A DNA stretch of 64,000 nt from Gnetum montanum (GCA_015680685.1 MNCI01008624.1:55111-119110), one strand, 5' to 3'. Shown: positions 1 through 11,892, counted from the stretch's first letter. Translations and numbers: made by a program. Notes: generated by a model from the sequence alone, not told the origin.

Positions 1-594
1 GAACTAGGCTTTCTCAATAATATTACCTTTTCCAACTGAATTCTCTTTGAATTAGGTGTATTGATCTCCTTCTTCAGCTGTCGTCCTGGGGGGTGCGATA
101 AGCTTTTGTCTTGTTGCAGGTTAACTGGGGTCCTCTTGCAACATTGGGCTCTGTTAAGGTTTTGGTTTTAATTTTTCTTCTCCAGCTAATACATCACCTT
201 AACAACCCCCCTATTTGAGCACCACAGCCACGGGCACAGTTTATGGAGGCCTCCGATTTTTTTTCTTAACATAAACGCACACAAAGTTAGGAGCACCTGC
301 ATGACCCAAATCCTGTTCGTGCACTCCATTGTTTTCTACAACAGAATTTCAAACAAGCCGTCAGGCGTAATCAGAAGCAAAGCAAAGGACAAATATTAAC
401 GAAATTGGGGATTAATTATTATCCACATGTTGCATCTCATCGACCTTGGCTTGACAAAGTTTTGTGAGTGCTTCCACGTGAAGGCTCTGAAGATCTTCTA
501 ATGCAGAAAGCCCTAGCCCGTAAAAGGTTCTGGCTCAATCTCCCGTCTGAGCCCCTGCGTGGACCAGATCCACTTATTTTATGCGATGACCCAC
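1..594. other. no supported gene; flank of kinesin pseudogene
   Basis: No reading frame here could be tied to a known family. On the minus strand a short open stretch at about 430-520 follows the last recognisable kinesin block in a shifted frame. It does not resemble the kinesin-7 C-terminus (no RING-type Cys pattern). It may be intron, untranslated sequence or unrelated DNA. Confidence 0.4.
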
Positions 595-3291
595 GAGATC
601 TTTTGTTAACTTCGAATTTTGAAAAGAAAGTTTGCTGCACTCTTCCGCCAGAGTCTTTAATTCTACAGCAGCAGCAGATGCTAACTCCTTGGCGTATGAT
701 GCTTCCTCTGATAATTTTTGGCATCGTACTTGTAAGCCATCATTTTTCCTCGTTCAGTCTAACATTCTCTTGTTTAATTTTCTCCAGCTCTACAGACTGT
801 ATAGAAACAACAAATCTTCAATCTTTGAAGATTTAAATAACTTATTATTCCGACGACAGGTCATGAGCAATAATTGTAGTTAAATTCACTGCTAGTTCAT
901 TTTTTTTTTTTAAAAAAAAGGAAGCGCTTAATCATCACCTGTAATAGTATTTTCCTTTGTAATTCTTCTGAATTTTCTGATTTTCTATTTTCAGTAGACA
1001 GAATTTGTTCATTCCCAGAATTAAACTGCTCGCCCAAACTTTCTGACCCGAGATTAAGCTGTTGGCGCAAGGAGTTGATGGTTTCCAGCAGCTGTCTGTT
1101 TTCAGATTCCTGCAATATTTATAGAGGCATTAGTCACAGTTACAAAGAAAGTAATGCGTATACCATGAATGTGATTGCAAGCATTTAGAAGGATAACAAG
1201 TAAAAGGTTAGCGCATGAAAAATCACATGACAAAAATGAAGATTTACTATTTCTATGCAATTTGATAACATTCAAAGTTTGACCTGAGATTTGCAATTTG
1301 GAAGTAAGGTACCTTTACTTGAAGTCGATCTTGAAGAATGCGATTGTCAGCGGCTGTAATCTACATTCATACCAATGCTCATAAGATAGCCAATTCTCAA
1401 GTGAAGATGACTGCAGAAACAGAACATCAGAATCAACAATTAACCCTACCTCCAGTTCGAACGCTTTCTCATTGCATTGGCTCATAAGCTTTCCTGTTGT
1501 CTGCATGTCAGGATCATATCAGACCATAAACAATCACATATAAAATACAAAATTTGAGACAAATAACATTTTCCCAACTTAGCATGGTCTGTTCCAAATC
1601 ACTCTGAAAGTGTGACCAATTAAAATGCAATAGAACCTGCTGCATCTCAGCTGGTGATGCTGCAGCGTATTCTCCTGTTCCTGTAATTCTCTGCTCCAAG
1701 ACTTTCATTTGCTGTTTCTTCTCTTCAATTTCAGCCTTCAATTTTTGAATTTGCTCCTTCATCAGACACATTGAAATTTAGACAATCAAGCTTAAAAGTT
1801 ATCAAAGACGCATAAGGTCCGATAATATATAATCCAAGGAAAAATATCTATATATAGAAAACAGCATTAGGAAAATTAGTGGATATTACTACTTGAATTT
1901 TACTGTCCTCCCAGTTATTTGCAGCTTGTTCCAAAAGACGCTTTAAACTGCTTGTGTACAAAGAGAAAATCCAAGGTTAATTTCAAAGCAGCAAAATTAT
2001 TATCATTCCGTGGCATATGATACACTGCAACTCTATTAACTCGATAAAATATTTAAAACTCTATATGGATTTGAGATATGTTTAAATTTACATGACACTG
2101 TTGTCAAGATCAATACTAGTGAAAGTTCTACGACGAAAGAATTACAGGAGGAACGTTTCTCTGCACTTGCCTTGCCATCAGTAAGGGAATCTATTGAAAT
2201 GAGTGAGGGAGAAGAACCATTTCTTGATATATCAGTTTCCAGACCCGTTGGCATTAGTTCCTGCTCAATATCCAGTTCCTGGGATCAAAATCAGTCTTTC
2301 AATGTCAGAATGAAAATTTCTTGAAAACAATATCCAGTCTAAGAATGTAAGCATTATTTTAATAAGCTTCACCTCATCTGCTCCCAATGAATGTCTACGC
2401 TGATTAGCTGAGGTATCTGAGAAATTTGGGTTAATTGAATTCTTGGTAGAAACAAGTATAAGCTTGGTAAGCTTCTGAATTCTTCCCATAAAAACTGCAT
2501 TAGCTTACTCTTCTTCTTCAAGCCGCGATTGCATTCAAGCCGTGATTGCATTATTGCTGGGCCAGCTTCCAACTGTTAACACATTTATACAAGAAAATTA
2601 TAGATTTAGAGTCAACTGGAAGACATCTTGCATCCCGATATTTCTAGCCAAGAAAGTACCTAATGAGAGAGAAGCAAGTTCATAAATTTTCCTCTTTAGA
2701 TTAAATAAAGACCTGTTGTCTTAGTGTAATAAGCTCCTCTTGACTAGTACACACAAGAATTCCTCTCTTCAGTTGATCAAGCTCATGCTTTAGGTTTGTT
2801 ATTTCCCTTTGGTACTTTTTGATCAGTGACTTCTCATCAATAATCTGTTAAATGAACAATTGGTTTCAGCTACATCCAATGGAAAAGCTAAGTCGTGCAT
2901 CCAATCTAGCCAGTGTAAGAAGCAAAAACAATCACCCAATTGGGGGCTGCCCGTATCTCAACTCTCTTTGCTCTTTGTGCAAATGTTAAAGTGTTATGCG
3001 TCTCTTCCATGTTACTAGATGCAGGTGTCACTGTACATATAAGCTGTATAGAAAAATTGCAAGTCTCAATTTAAACCAAGTTAATCAAAGAATAAATGCA
3101 GCAGTAGAGTATCCAATCTATAAAGTAGCATTATTTCAATGATAACGCAGTAAAAATAAAAAGTAATAACAATGAGGCATCCATACCAAGACGTGCCCAT
3201 GCCCACTTAATGAGGATTGCAAAAGGCAAGTAAGCTTTGAATCACAATATGGTATATGTGAAGCCTTTCCGTCACTTTATTTTCCAATAAC
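595..3291 (-). pseudogene. kinesin-7 (KIN-7) motor protein pseudogene, 11 exon remnants
   Basis: Minus-strand blocks with AG/GT borders read as the end of the motor domain, neck and coiled-coil stalk of a plant kinesin-7, a plus-end microtubule motor. In gene order the blocks are 3187-3291 (SKLT and SLSGHGHV motor motifs), 2936-3043 (ICTVTPASSNMEETHNTL), 2713-2844 (IDEKSLIKKYQREI), 2373-2572 (RIQKLTKLILVSTKNS), 2146-2278, 1893-1950, 1637-1756, 1450-1493 (QCNEKAFELE), 1313-1360, 939-1109 and 595-796 (SEEASYAKELASAAAVELK). Several block lengths are exact codon multiples, which supports the splice sites. Breaks: a TAA at 3277-3279, a 17-bp tandem duplication (2518-2534/2535-2551) that shifts frame, a TAA just after it, one extra A near 740-746, and an Arg-to-Cys change in the motor end. 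The N-terminal motor exons (P-loop, switch I and II) are not found upstream, where retroelements begin. Family is secure; the exact orthologue is not. Confidence 0.9.
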
Positions 3292-3576
3292 CTGTTGAAA
3301 ACACCATATAATGATATATTGAAAGACTCCAAATATGATTATAAATAGAATGGTTCATAGAAAACAAACAAAAGAATTTTTAGAAATTGACCACAGACAA
3401 GTGACCACAAGCATATTTTTCTGTTGGTTGAGGCAACCCATTCATTGTTATCATAAAAATGTGAAGATCATCTTAGCTATTTTCAAAAATAAGATTAAAA
3501 ATCATTTTTGAGATACATTAACCAAATCATGTTATTAAACTTAAGGTTCCTGTCAAATAAAATTTTCAGAAGTTAT

Positions 3577-3900
3577 TACATCACTACCATAAGTTTCTTT
3601 TTTGAAGTGGTGTAATTAAGTTATCCATCCACAATACTTCTACTTGCACAATGAACATAGTATGGATGTTTTTTATTGTTTATTTGTGTAAGCATTATTC
3701 TCAATGCATAATATAATTCATTTGTCATGATATAAAAAGGTTTAGACTAATTAGGGGCATGTAGAATTGGTGTTTCTACAAACTTCTACTTTAATGTTGG
3801 AATACTTGTTTGCATTCCTTGGTTCATAGAAATGATGCATGCTTCTTGGTAAGCTTAACTAGTGGCTTAGCAATTTTAGAGAATTTTTCAATGTAATGCC
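3577..3900 (-). pseudogene. RNase H fragment of Gypsy element H
   Basis: The minus strand reads YIEKFSKIAKPLVKLTKK and then a degraded WTKEC-like segment with later RNase H pieces (HAP, then an ASRSI-type motif). This is the usual RT connection/RNase H order of plant Ty3/Gypsy pol. It is the direct continuation of the RT fragment at 12747-13400; element A separates the two. Stops and frameshifts make it inactive. The lower boundary is approximate. Confidence 0.75.
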
Positions 3901-4875
3901 TGATGAACCATGATTTGTCAGGCTTCGATATCGAACCCCCAATATCGGGTACCTGATATCGTAGCCTGGATGCATTATCAGATACACGATATCATGGTTC
4001 CTGTGAAAACCTATAAATACCGCATTTGAGCACATAGAAAAGCATAGGAAAAGTTAGTGTTAGAGTAGGATCTTTTTTGTCAATTTTCAATTCTTCTCAA
4101 CCCTTTCCCAGTGCATGCCCATAGTGTGATGATTGTAATTGTACGGAACCTTTATTCAAGTGTGATGTACTTGGACACGCACATGACCAACAATAAAGAT
4201 CAAGATTACTTCATTATTGTAGCATTCACTTAGTTTTAATTGTTATTTATTACTTTCTTACTTAATATCTCTTTACCTTCCTCTCCTATCCCTGTTATTA
4301 AACGTAGAATGAGTACGACTTAATCACGAGAAATTAAGTGTGACTACTTGGTATCCTAGTAGCATACCTAGGACATGCGCTTGGTAATCCTAGCAGTGGT
4401 ACACGAGGTCCAAGATGTGTACGGATGATTAAGGGACGGATGCTCATCGCACTTAGGCTAGCTTAGACTCTCTTCTCCCTTTCCCTCTTAGCTTAAAACA
4501 AAATAATTTTCCATTGCCCCTAGGAGTAGCATAGTGGTACATGAGGTCCAAGATGTGTACGGATGATTAAGGGACGAATGCTCATCGCACTTAGGTTAGC
4601 TTAGACTCTCTTCCCCCTTTCCCTCTTAGCTTAAGACAAAGTAATTTTCCATTGCCCCTAGGAGTAGCATAGTGATAGGAAACACATCATACACCTCACT
4701 CTAGACTAAATCATACGTGGAAAAGCAAATACTAGTCCAGGTGGGAAGATAGCAAACTACAATCAATGAGTAACTATCTAGATATCACAACTAGTCCGTT
4801 TGCGGAGTTCGACCAAATCATGCGTGAACACTCGTATTCATATGGTTGAGTGTAGGGGTACCTTGCCACTCATCA
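3901..4875 (+). repeat. 5' LTR of element A
   Basis: TG...CA ends with a 6-bp TGATGA/TCATCA inverted repeat. U3 carries GATATC-type palindromes (3927-3996), a TATA box TATAAAT at 4012-4018 and a poly(A) signal AATAAA at 4192-4197. It is 138 bp longer than the 3' LTR because of one tandem duplication (4398-4535 and 4536-4673) in the downstream part. Confidence 0.92.
4398..4673 (+). repeat. 138-bp tandem duplication inside LTR A
   Basis: Two adjacent copies start with GGTACA(C/T)GAGGTCCAAGATG and end with AGGAGTAGCATAGT. The 3' LTR of the same element has only one copy, and the length difference between the two LTRs (975 against 837 bp) equals one unit. Confidence 0.9.
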
Positions 4876-4876
4876 T

Positions 4877-4894
4877 TGGTGCCATTGTTGGGGA
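4877..4894 (+). other. primer binding site, tRNA-Asp type (decayed), element A
   Basis: TGGTGCCATTGTTGGGGA starts one base after the LTR. It differs from the perfect site in element E (complement of the plant tRNA-Asp 3' end) only by C-to-T changes. Confidence 0.85.
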
Positions 4895-5005
4895 CGGTGC
4901 TAGTTATTTAGATTAATTACATCTTCCAAGATCGTTGTAAAGAAGCCTTGATGATATATCTTTAAGAAAAGTAATTGTAAATAAGTCACACACAAATTCA
5001 CAACA

Positions 5006-7042
5006 ATGTCTCTCTCATAAGACTATGATAATGCAAAAACTAGTAAAGCAATTCATTGGAGAACCAACAAATTATATGATGAAGAAGATGAATTTTGGAG
5101 TACTCAATCTTATGCAGGGGTCTCCTATGTACATAAACGAAGACAACATCATTCCAACTCACGAACTCATAACTAACCTAGTGATGATGAACTCCTGCTG
5201 GCCACTAAGAGCCTAATGCATATACAAGAGGCTATTCGAATATCCCGTAGGCATCGTAAGGAAAGTTGTATACCCAGGCTTGATTTAAACAACTTTCTCA
5301 AATTTTTAGGAGGCTATGATTTAAATCTGCAACATCATTTCCAAGCCTTCCATGATGCCTGTGTATGGAACAATATTAATAATGGATGGCAAAAGCTTAA
5401 GCTCTTTCCTATGATACTCGTTGGCCAAGCAAAAGTATGGTATAGGTCCTTAAGACCAAAATCAATTCAACGTTGGTTGACAATGGTAGAACTCTTCAAT
5501 GAAAGATATCAAACCTATGCCAGAGTGTCAGCCTTGAGGAGACAAATCCAAGAGTGGAAACAAGTGCAACATGAACCCTTGGACATGGCCTTAGAAAGAT
5601 ATTATGCATTGTTAAATAATTGCCTAGGCCATGGATTCTCCAAGGAAAGGCTAATGTACCACATCATAGATGGGCGCTGTAATGAAACAAGGGAAAGCCT
5701 AGGGATGTATGCCCGAGGTCAACTATACGAGCTATTAACCCACCAATTCCAATAGCTTATTAAGCGGGTAGCAAAAGAAAAAGGAGAGTTAGCTAAATGG
5801 GAGAATGTTGAGAAATTTCAACAAGACCAAAATCTTGAATTAGCAAAGGTCCATGATCATGAAGAGGAGAAATCAACTCACCTCGAGGAGGTGGAATCAT
5901 CTTTGCCAATACTATAATCACTAGATGAAATTGAGGTAAAGATCAATAAGATGATGGAATGGATACATGAAAAATGCAAAGAATATGCCAACACTATTAG
6001 AGGTAGAACCATGATGAACCAAGAAGCAGGATAGAACACCCTTAGACAATCAGAAAAAAGGGTTGAAAAGAATAAGAACTCAACTGCTAATCATACATAT
6101 CAATGTAATATTTTCCTATATGATCATCCCAAAGATCAATGCCCAATCCTGTCACATTTACATGAGCATTGGGAAAGAATGTTACATCTAGAGTTTGTAC
6201 AAAAATATTGTGTTTAGTCATAGTGGCAAAAATCCTAGTCATGGGGGAGGCCACCCTCAAACTGGTCACATCCTTCATATCATCTGAGCATAAGAGCTTA
6301 TCAGGTTCAGCTTCTTGTTTCCCCAATTGGGTCAACATCATCTATCTCATCACATTGTTATCATTCTCCTAGATACTATCAACCCATATCCTATCCAACA
6401 AAATCACCACCTCATGTGCCTTACACTTCTCCTCACCCTCAATATTCTTACCATTCATCTTCTTCTACATCACCACCAATTGTACCCGAAGGGTTTTCAC
6501 CATAGCATGGACCCACAAACGTTACTTGTGCTACTATTGTCATCCACAGTGGGAATTCTCCACAACATCGAAGGCGTCCCTTCTTTAGACATGACCGTAG
6601 AAAGGGACATCACAGTTTCAAGACCACTACATCCTCCAACTCAGCACAAGTTCAACACTATGGTGCATCTTTCTCCTCGAACCCAACACCTCATGTTACC
6701 TTATCAAGATCGCCAATCAATACTCCAACAACCGTGCAGCCTAATGAATATAGCCACATAGGGAGACATATCGATCCTTGCATACCATCTTATGGTCAAG
6801 GATGTCATACTGAGTCAACTTCATATCAATTAAACTCATCTTCTAACTTGCCCCACTATGTCAACTTTAATACAGTGTGTGCACCCCAATTTGGGTACAT
6901 TCCAACCACGACATCAAAAGACACCCAGTGGTTTGGATATGACCAAGTCCCAATATTTCCAAAATGCATGGATCCAACCCTTTCATTTATTAATTCTCAC
7001 TATGATCAAAAGTTTAGTTATGGGGGATATCCCCCATTCTAA
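5006..7042 (+). pseudogene. gag polyprotein of element A (broken)
   Basis: Capsid-type gag of a Ty3/Gypsy element. The ATG at 5006 (MSLS, then a stop) matches the MSLLQD start in element E. A long open part (5216-5755) holds the Retrotrans_gag core: GGYDLNLQHHFQAFHDAC, then VWYRSL, then MALERYYALLNNC and LMYHIIDG. Behind it lie a charged linker, a zinc-knuckle remnant near 6105-6145 in which the second Cys is Phe (CNIF...H...C), and a Pro/Ser/His-rich tail ending GGYPPF at 7042. In-frame stops and frameshifts interrupt it. The tail ends in the same motif in B and nearly so in C, which fixes the stop. Confidence 0.85.
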
Positions 7043-8381
7043 CAAATAGAATTAATAAATGTTTTTTTCTTTTTCTTTTTTAATTTTACAATTTTTTATT
7101 TTCAACTTTTTCATCTTTCAATTTTTTGTTTTATCTTTTTATTGATTGGTTCATATTTTTATTTATTATTTTATCTTTTTATATTTTTATGGGTAATCTC
7201 ATCTATGAATAAAACACTCATGTGACTCGTTGGTTGAGGTGTTTTTCTTTGCTATCAAGTCTTGAGTAATTAATTATTTGGATAGCAAGCCCATCACATC
7301 CACCCAACCATTCTATTAATAAGAGGTTCTACTCTAGGTACGATGATATTCTTGACATCATTAAAACTTAAAGTAATTTTGTGCTNCTTGTGGATTCTCT
7401 TTAGTGACATTTGTAGGAGTTATCATGTAGCTTGGTTGCATTAAGATCCTTGTAGATCTAACGAAAAATGGGAGTAAGAGTAATAAAGGCACTCAATAAA
7501 AAAATGCTATTCTAGGGGGTTCCACTGGAAAGACATGCACCCATGCCTGAATGTAGGTGGCTTCTCTGTATTAAGCATTTAGAAAAAAGAGAGGAAGAGA
7601 TCAAGACAAAAAGTGCCGCAAAGCAATTCGAAATCACTCCTCCCTTGAACGAAATGTCAAGTGATCACACACCTTGTTGTCATGGTACTCTTATAGTTGT
7701 CCATCATTGTATGAAGCAATGCAATGTCACTAATCGAAGGAATGGACTTGGTCTTGATTTTGGAGCAATGGGCTAATGACACATTAATGACATCCTACAC
7801 TAAAGATTCATTATTCCCTAGGTCAGATACCTCATGCCCCAATCTCTGCAATCCCTTCTACGATTCATCCCATCTCATTGTTCATGTATTTGTGACTTGT
7901 GTTTTGTATAGCATTGAATTCATATCTCATCATGGTGGTATCTACATGTGTGTGTTTTGTGCAACTAGTGGGAATTACATTTAAACCTTTTAATGCCTAC
8001 AAAAATTTTTGGGTATAGTTACACAAGGGCATGATAGCTAGGAACCTGCTTTGGGGAGGACCCACTTGCATGACTTTTGTAATTTGTATTTGTTGCACAC
8101 CACCATATCATTTTATACCCTTCGAGTACTTCATTGCCAAATCTATTCTTTCCCTTATTATCCTTCTAAGTTCAAACGTTCCTATACACCATCTCATGTT
8201 ATTTTTCCTCATTCCATTCATGAATTTCATTGTCAGATTCCACCCCATTATATATTTTGTGCCTTTTGGTCTATTCAATGTTACCATGCACCTTTTCAAT
8301 TAACCTCAAATCCTTCATTTGTGGCCTTGAAAATTTAGAAATTCATTAATTTTACCAAGTACCCTATTTTCAGTGGGCCAC
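7043..8381 (+). other. non-coding centre of element A
   Basis: No convincing ORF. Blocks conserved in the other elements are a leader with AATAAAAC near 7205, a segment around 7510-7560 (GGGGGTTCCACTGGAAAGAC), and TTTGGGGAGGACCCACTTG at about 8050-8068. Conservation of non-coding sequence across several decayed elements suggests a cis function. A single N lies at 7386. Confidence 0.6.
8041..8070 (+). promoter_or_regulatory. conserved central purine block (possible central polypurine tract), element A
   Basis: Core TTTGGGGAGGACCCACTTG. Near-identical copies occur at the same place in B (17730-17749), C (25670-25690, minus), D (35645-35664), E (58373-58396, minus) and F (51000-51030, minus). 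It is close to the middle of the complete elements, as a central polypurine tract would be. The function is inferred. Confidence 0.45.
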
Positions 8382-8428
8382 GATATCGGGTACATGATAT
8401 CGTGTCCACAAAAAACTATATATATGGG
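8382..8428 (+). promoter_or_regulatory. internal U3-like promoter module of element A
   Basis: GATATCGGGTACATGATATC (8382-8401) is an imperfect palindrome of the same type as those in the U3 of this family's LTRs. It is followed by ACTATATATATGGGCC at about 8415-8430, a TATA-box-like stretch. The order palindrome, TATA, leader copies the LTR layout and lies about 500 bp upstream of the second ORF. Its activity is inferred. Confidence 0.6.
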
Positions 8429-8905
8429 CCCCCCACACATGTCAACATCATTTTACACTATTCACATGGGGGGGGGCGATGAGTTCAATTTTTTCTCCAC
8501 GAACTTGCTAACTTGCGTGCCTCTTGTTCCAACATCCATAACTTGTTTGTTAATGCTTTGACTCCCATTTTGATTGAACTCATCTGAACTCGAAGTGTTC
8601 AACTTAGTCATGGGGAAAGGGTACACTCCAATTCGTGCATAATTTTTCTAAAATTCATCGTCACCCGAAGGATATCATAAAGGGTAAAGGACCGTAAAAA
8701 CTATTAAAACACATTTCCAAATCAACTTTATCTCTTCACTCATACCAAGGGAATTAATTTTTGAAACCACCTAATCAAATTAGGCCTAATATCAAAAATT
8801 TTAGGGGACACTTTCATAAAATTTCCTCACCCTAGATCACATGAAACAAGAAACAAATTCATTAAAGGCAAGAAGTAAGGTATAAATCAAACTTTGTAAG
8901 CAACC

Positions 8906-8935
8906 TTACTAATGGATGGCCTCGTGTGATTGCAG
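8906..8935 (+). other. branch-point-like site and 3' splice acceptor before ORF2, element A
   Basis: TTACTAAT (8906-8913) is followed by TGATTGCAG ending at 8935, immediately before the ATG at 8936. The same pair precedes ORF2 in B, C and E, and the acceptor part is present in F. Confidence 0.55.
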
Positions 8936-11715
8936 ATGGCCCCTAAATGTGGATAGCAAGGAGAACCCTCTCAAGGTGCATCCAAATAACCAATGAGAGG
9001 CAGAGGCCAGGCGTCTCCCAAGAAACATGTAGAACAAGAGGCATAATCATTTAGCATCCATCAAGAGCCTCCTGTTACTGTGTAATCAGGATAGGCTGAA
9101 AGAGGAGCCACTAAAGCACCTGAACAAGGACAACGTCTCATGCTGCCCCTAGAATGTGTTCAGGTAATCCATGAAAGGTCCACATCAGTAGCTGTGATCA
9201 TGGAACTCAACTTTGGACCTTTCATAGAGTTTGCTCCTAAAGCAGTTAGGGACCAACTCAAAGGATTCCCATTATGGCCTACCCTTTCTAAAAATGGTGC
9301 CTGGTACCTAGGCGAGACATACCAATTTTGGCATAATAAAGAAGAGGAACTATTGATATTGGTGATGTTTCTGTAGATTTCATTGCCAAGGCCATTTCAG
9401 AAGTGTTGAATCTTTTGAATACAGGACCAAAAGTTTCTCACCTACCCACTCGCTCCAATGTTGATGCATGAAAAACCTAGTTGAAAAGGATGTATGGCAA
9501 GGAAGACAAGGTGTATGGAGAGTTGACCCTGGAGGAAAAGATCTATTTTAAGATTGGTACTTATCATATCTTCCCCACAAAAGGATTAAATAGAATCTCA
9601 ATGTATGCAGCTAGAGGAAGTGCGATATTGATGGACAAGGTAAATGCCAACCTACCCCATCTGTATCTCATAGAGATTTTGAGGTGATTTGAGGAATTCA
9701 AGATAGGGAAATTCGCATTTCCCTTTCTTTGTCTCATTAGGAAGTTTTGTTGACATGTTGGAATTCTAGGGTACACCAATGGCATCCTTAGAAGAGCCCA
9801 AAATGCTTCATTTGCTGAAGCTGCCAGCCCCAAGGAAAAGTGCTAGTGAGACACTAGAGTCAGAACAAGAACATATGATGGGGCCCAAAACAACGCAAAC
9901 TACAAGTCCTAGCCAACTTCCAAGCACAAGGCCTAGTCAACAGTAAGAAGAAAGCCCAACACAGGCCAAGGAGACCAACTACTGCCACTGCCACAGGATT
10001 ATCAACTATTGATGAGCCATCTCAGGGCCATCGTTGAGACAATCAATTAGGGAAGTTGTGATGATACCAATCTCTTTCGGGTCATCGAGAATGTCATATG
10101 ATCCATGGTTTCCATAGATCATGCACAGGGTGAAGTGTCCATTCAAACAGGAGGAGGAGAGACACACTAGTCACAACAGATCTCGAAAAACACTGCATCC
10201 TTTCAGGTGCAATTGGAAACAGGTGAAGGTTCCATAGTCATGGTCATGCAGCACCAAGATGTAGCAGGAGTTGTAGAAGTGGTCATGGACCACATAAAAG
10301 AGTCCTTCACTGTCCCTGTTGTGCCATTGATGGATTTCACAGGAGCACATAATGCTCAAACTTTGGCCAATTCCTCAATGATTCCTATAGAGCATGAGGA
10401 TGTTCTCGATCAATTGCTACAAATAGGACAAGTAATGACATCCTTGTTTGACATCCTACAAGATGTCACAACAACTCAATCAGACATCATATCCACCAAA
10501 GGGAAGTTGATCATGGCAAAGATCAGAGCCAAGCATGTAGAGGCAAAGTTGAAAAGACTCCAGGAAAGGCTCGTCACCCTACAAGCTGCATAGCAAGATC
10601 CACCTCATTTCATTCCCATAGACCAGCTAAAATCTTTTAGGATGGAGTAACTCACTAAATTATTGGCACATAATAAAAGAGTGGAAAAGAAGAAAGAGAA
10701 GGTCGATTAGGATGCTTCCAAGACACAAGCACAGACATATACACATGCCAAAGCACTCAAAGCCTTACAAGAAGAGAATAAATAGCTTGCTGCAGACAAT
10801 CTTCAGTTGACCGCTGTGGAGAAATAAAAGAATGTTCTTGAAGAGAATTTTCAGCAATTACGAGAATAGTTAATCAAGGTCAACTAGGACATGAATAGCT
10901 TGGCCAAAGAGAATCGAACCCTCTCAATGGAGGAGGTACGTGTAATCCATCAAAAGATAGCAATTGAAATAAGCATGTGGTAAAATGAGGCCAAGCAACA
11001 TGAGAAACTGAAGGAGCACTTCAGAGATCAGGTGGGGATGTATAAGCAAGTCATTAAAAAAGAAATCCATATGGCCAAGGCCCACATTAACACCTTTAGT
11101 CTTCAACACGCTAATTGGCGGGTCATACTGGACACCTATGCATTCGTCCACCAAGTAGAGCTCAAAAGCCAAGACTTGCAGATACAAGATCTTACGAAAT
11201 ACATGGAATTGGAAAACCTACAACATGCCAATTTAGCCATGTTAATAGTAGGACACCTGAGAACAAAGCTAGAGAAGAAAGTAGCTACCACCTATGCAAA
11301 ATATGAAATAGAATTTGCAGAGCATAAGAAGATGCTATAGAAGTTAGAAGTGGCAAATTCTAAATTAGAGATGGTCAAAACTAGCTACTAGGGACAAAAA
11401 GATGTCATGATAGGCTTGGCTCGATGGCCTACAAATTACCAAGGGTACAAGGATAAAGCTAAAGCCTATGAGAAGGAATGATGGCTATTTGTGGCCTAGT
11501 ATGTCAAAGCAAATCAAATGTTCCCACAGCTACCATGTTCATGGGAGGTGTTGACTTCATCAAACATTAGAGCATCAGCATGGATGGCATAGGACCTCCA
11601 AATTGAAGAGAAAAAGCTCTAGACACTCCTTTAGAGCCATCAATATTCAAAAACTAGAGCACAAGATAAGGGGAATCGACCCATGGAGGAACCACCACCA
11701 CCTGGAACCACATGA
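8936..11715 (+). pseudogene. ORF2 of element A: env-position protein with plant-transposon-like domain and coiled coil (broken)
   Basis: From ATG 8936 (MAPKCG) to TGA 11713-11715 (EPPPPGTT end), about 926 codons with many stops, mostly TAG. N-terminal part (about 9140-9850): IMELNFGPF, WYLGETYQFWHNKE, EKIYFKIGTYHIFP and a FP-LI-C segment resemble the 'putative plant transposon protein' domain (Pfam PF20167) from memory; no search was run. The C-terminal part (about 10600-11500) is rich in K, E, Q and L with heptad-like runs (coiled coil). No signal peptide or membrane segment was seen, so it is not a classical envelope. It lies between the internal promoter and the polypurine tract. Confidence 0.7.
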
Positions 11716-11892
11716 GTTCCAACAAAGTTTTGTACTTTTGTAATTTTATCTTCATGTCCCAATTTTGTTGTATGCAATCCTCCACTACAGCATGAATAAA
11801 TTTCTAGTCAATCAATAATCCCATACATATCTACTGTGTAATCAATGGGGCTTGTTCTCATTTTGTTTGACTCAAGGACAAGTTTTCATTTA

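Noticed and set aside
430-520. Minus-strand peptide LSALEDLQSLHVEALTKLC as a kinesin tail exon
   Set aside because: It does not match the known kinesin-7 tail and no clear splice sites link it; identity unknown.
468-836. Plus-strand ORF of 122 codons
   Set aside because: It is antisense to a kinesin exon and has no family of its own.
8936-11715. ORF2 as a retroviral envelope
   Set aside because: Position fits, but no signal peptide, membrane segment or Cys-rich surface pattern is visible.
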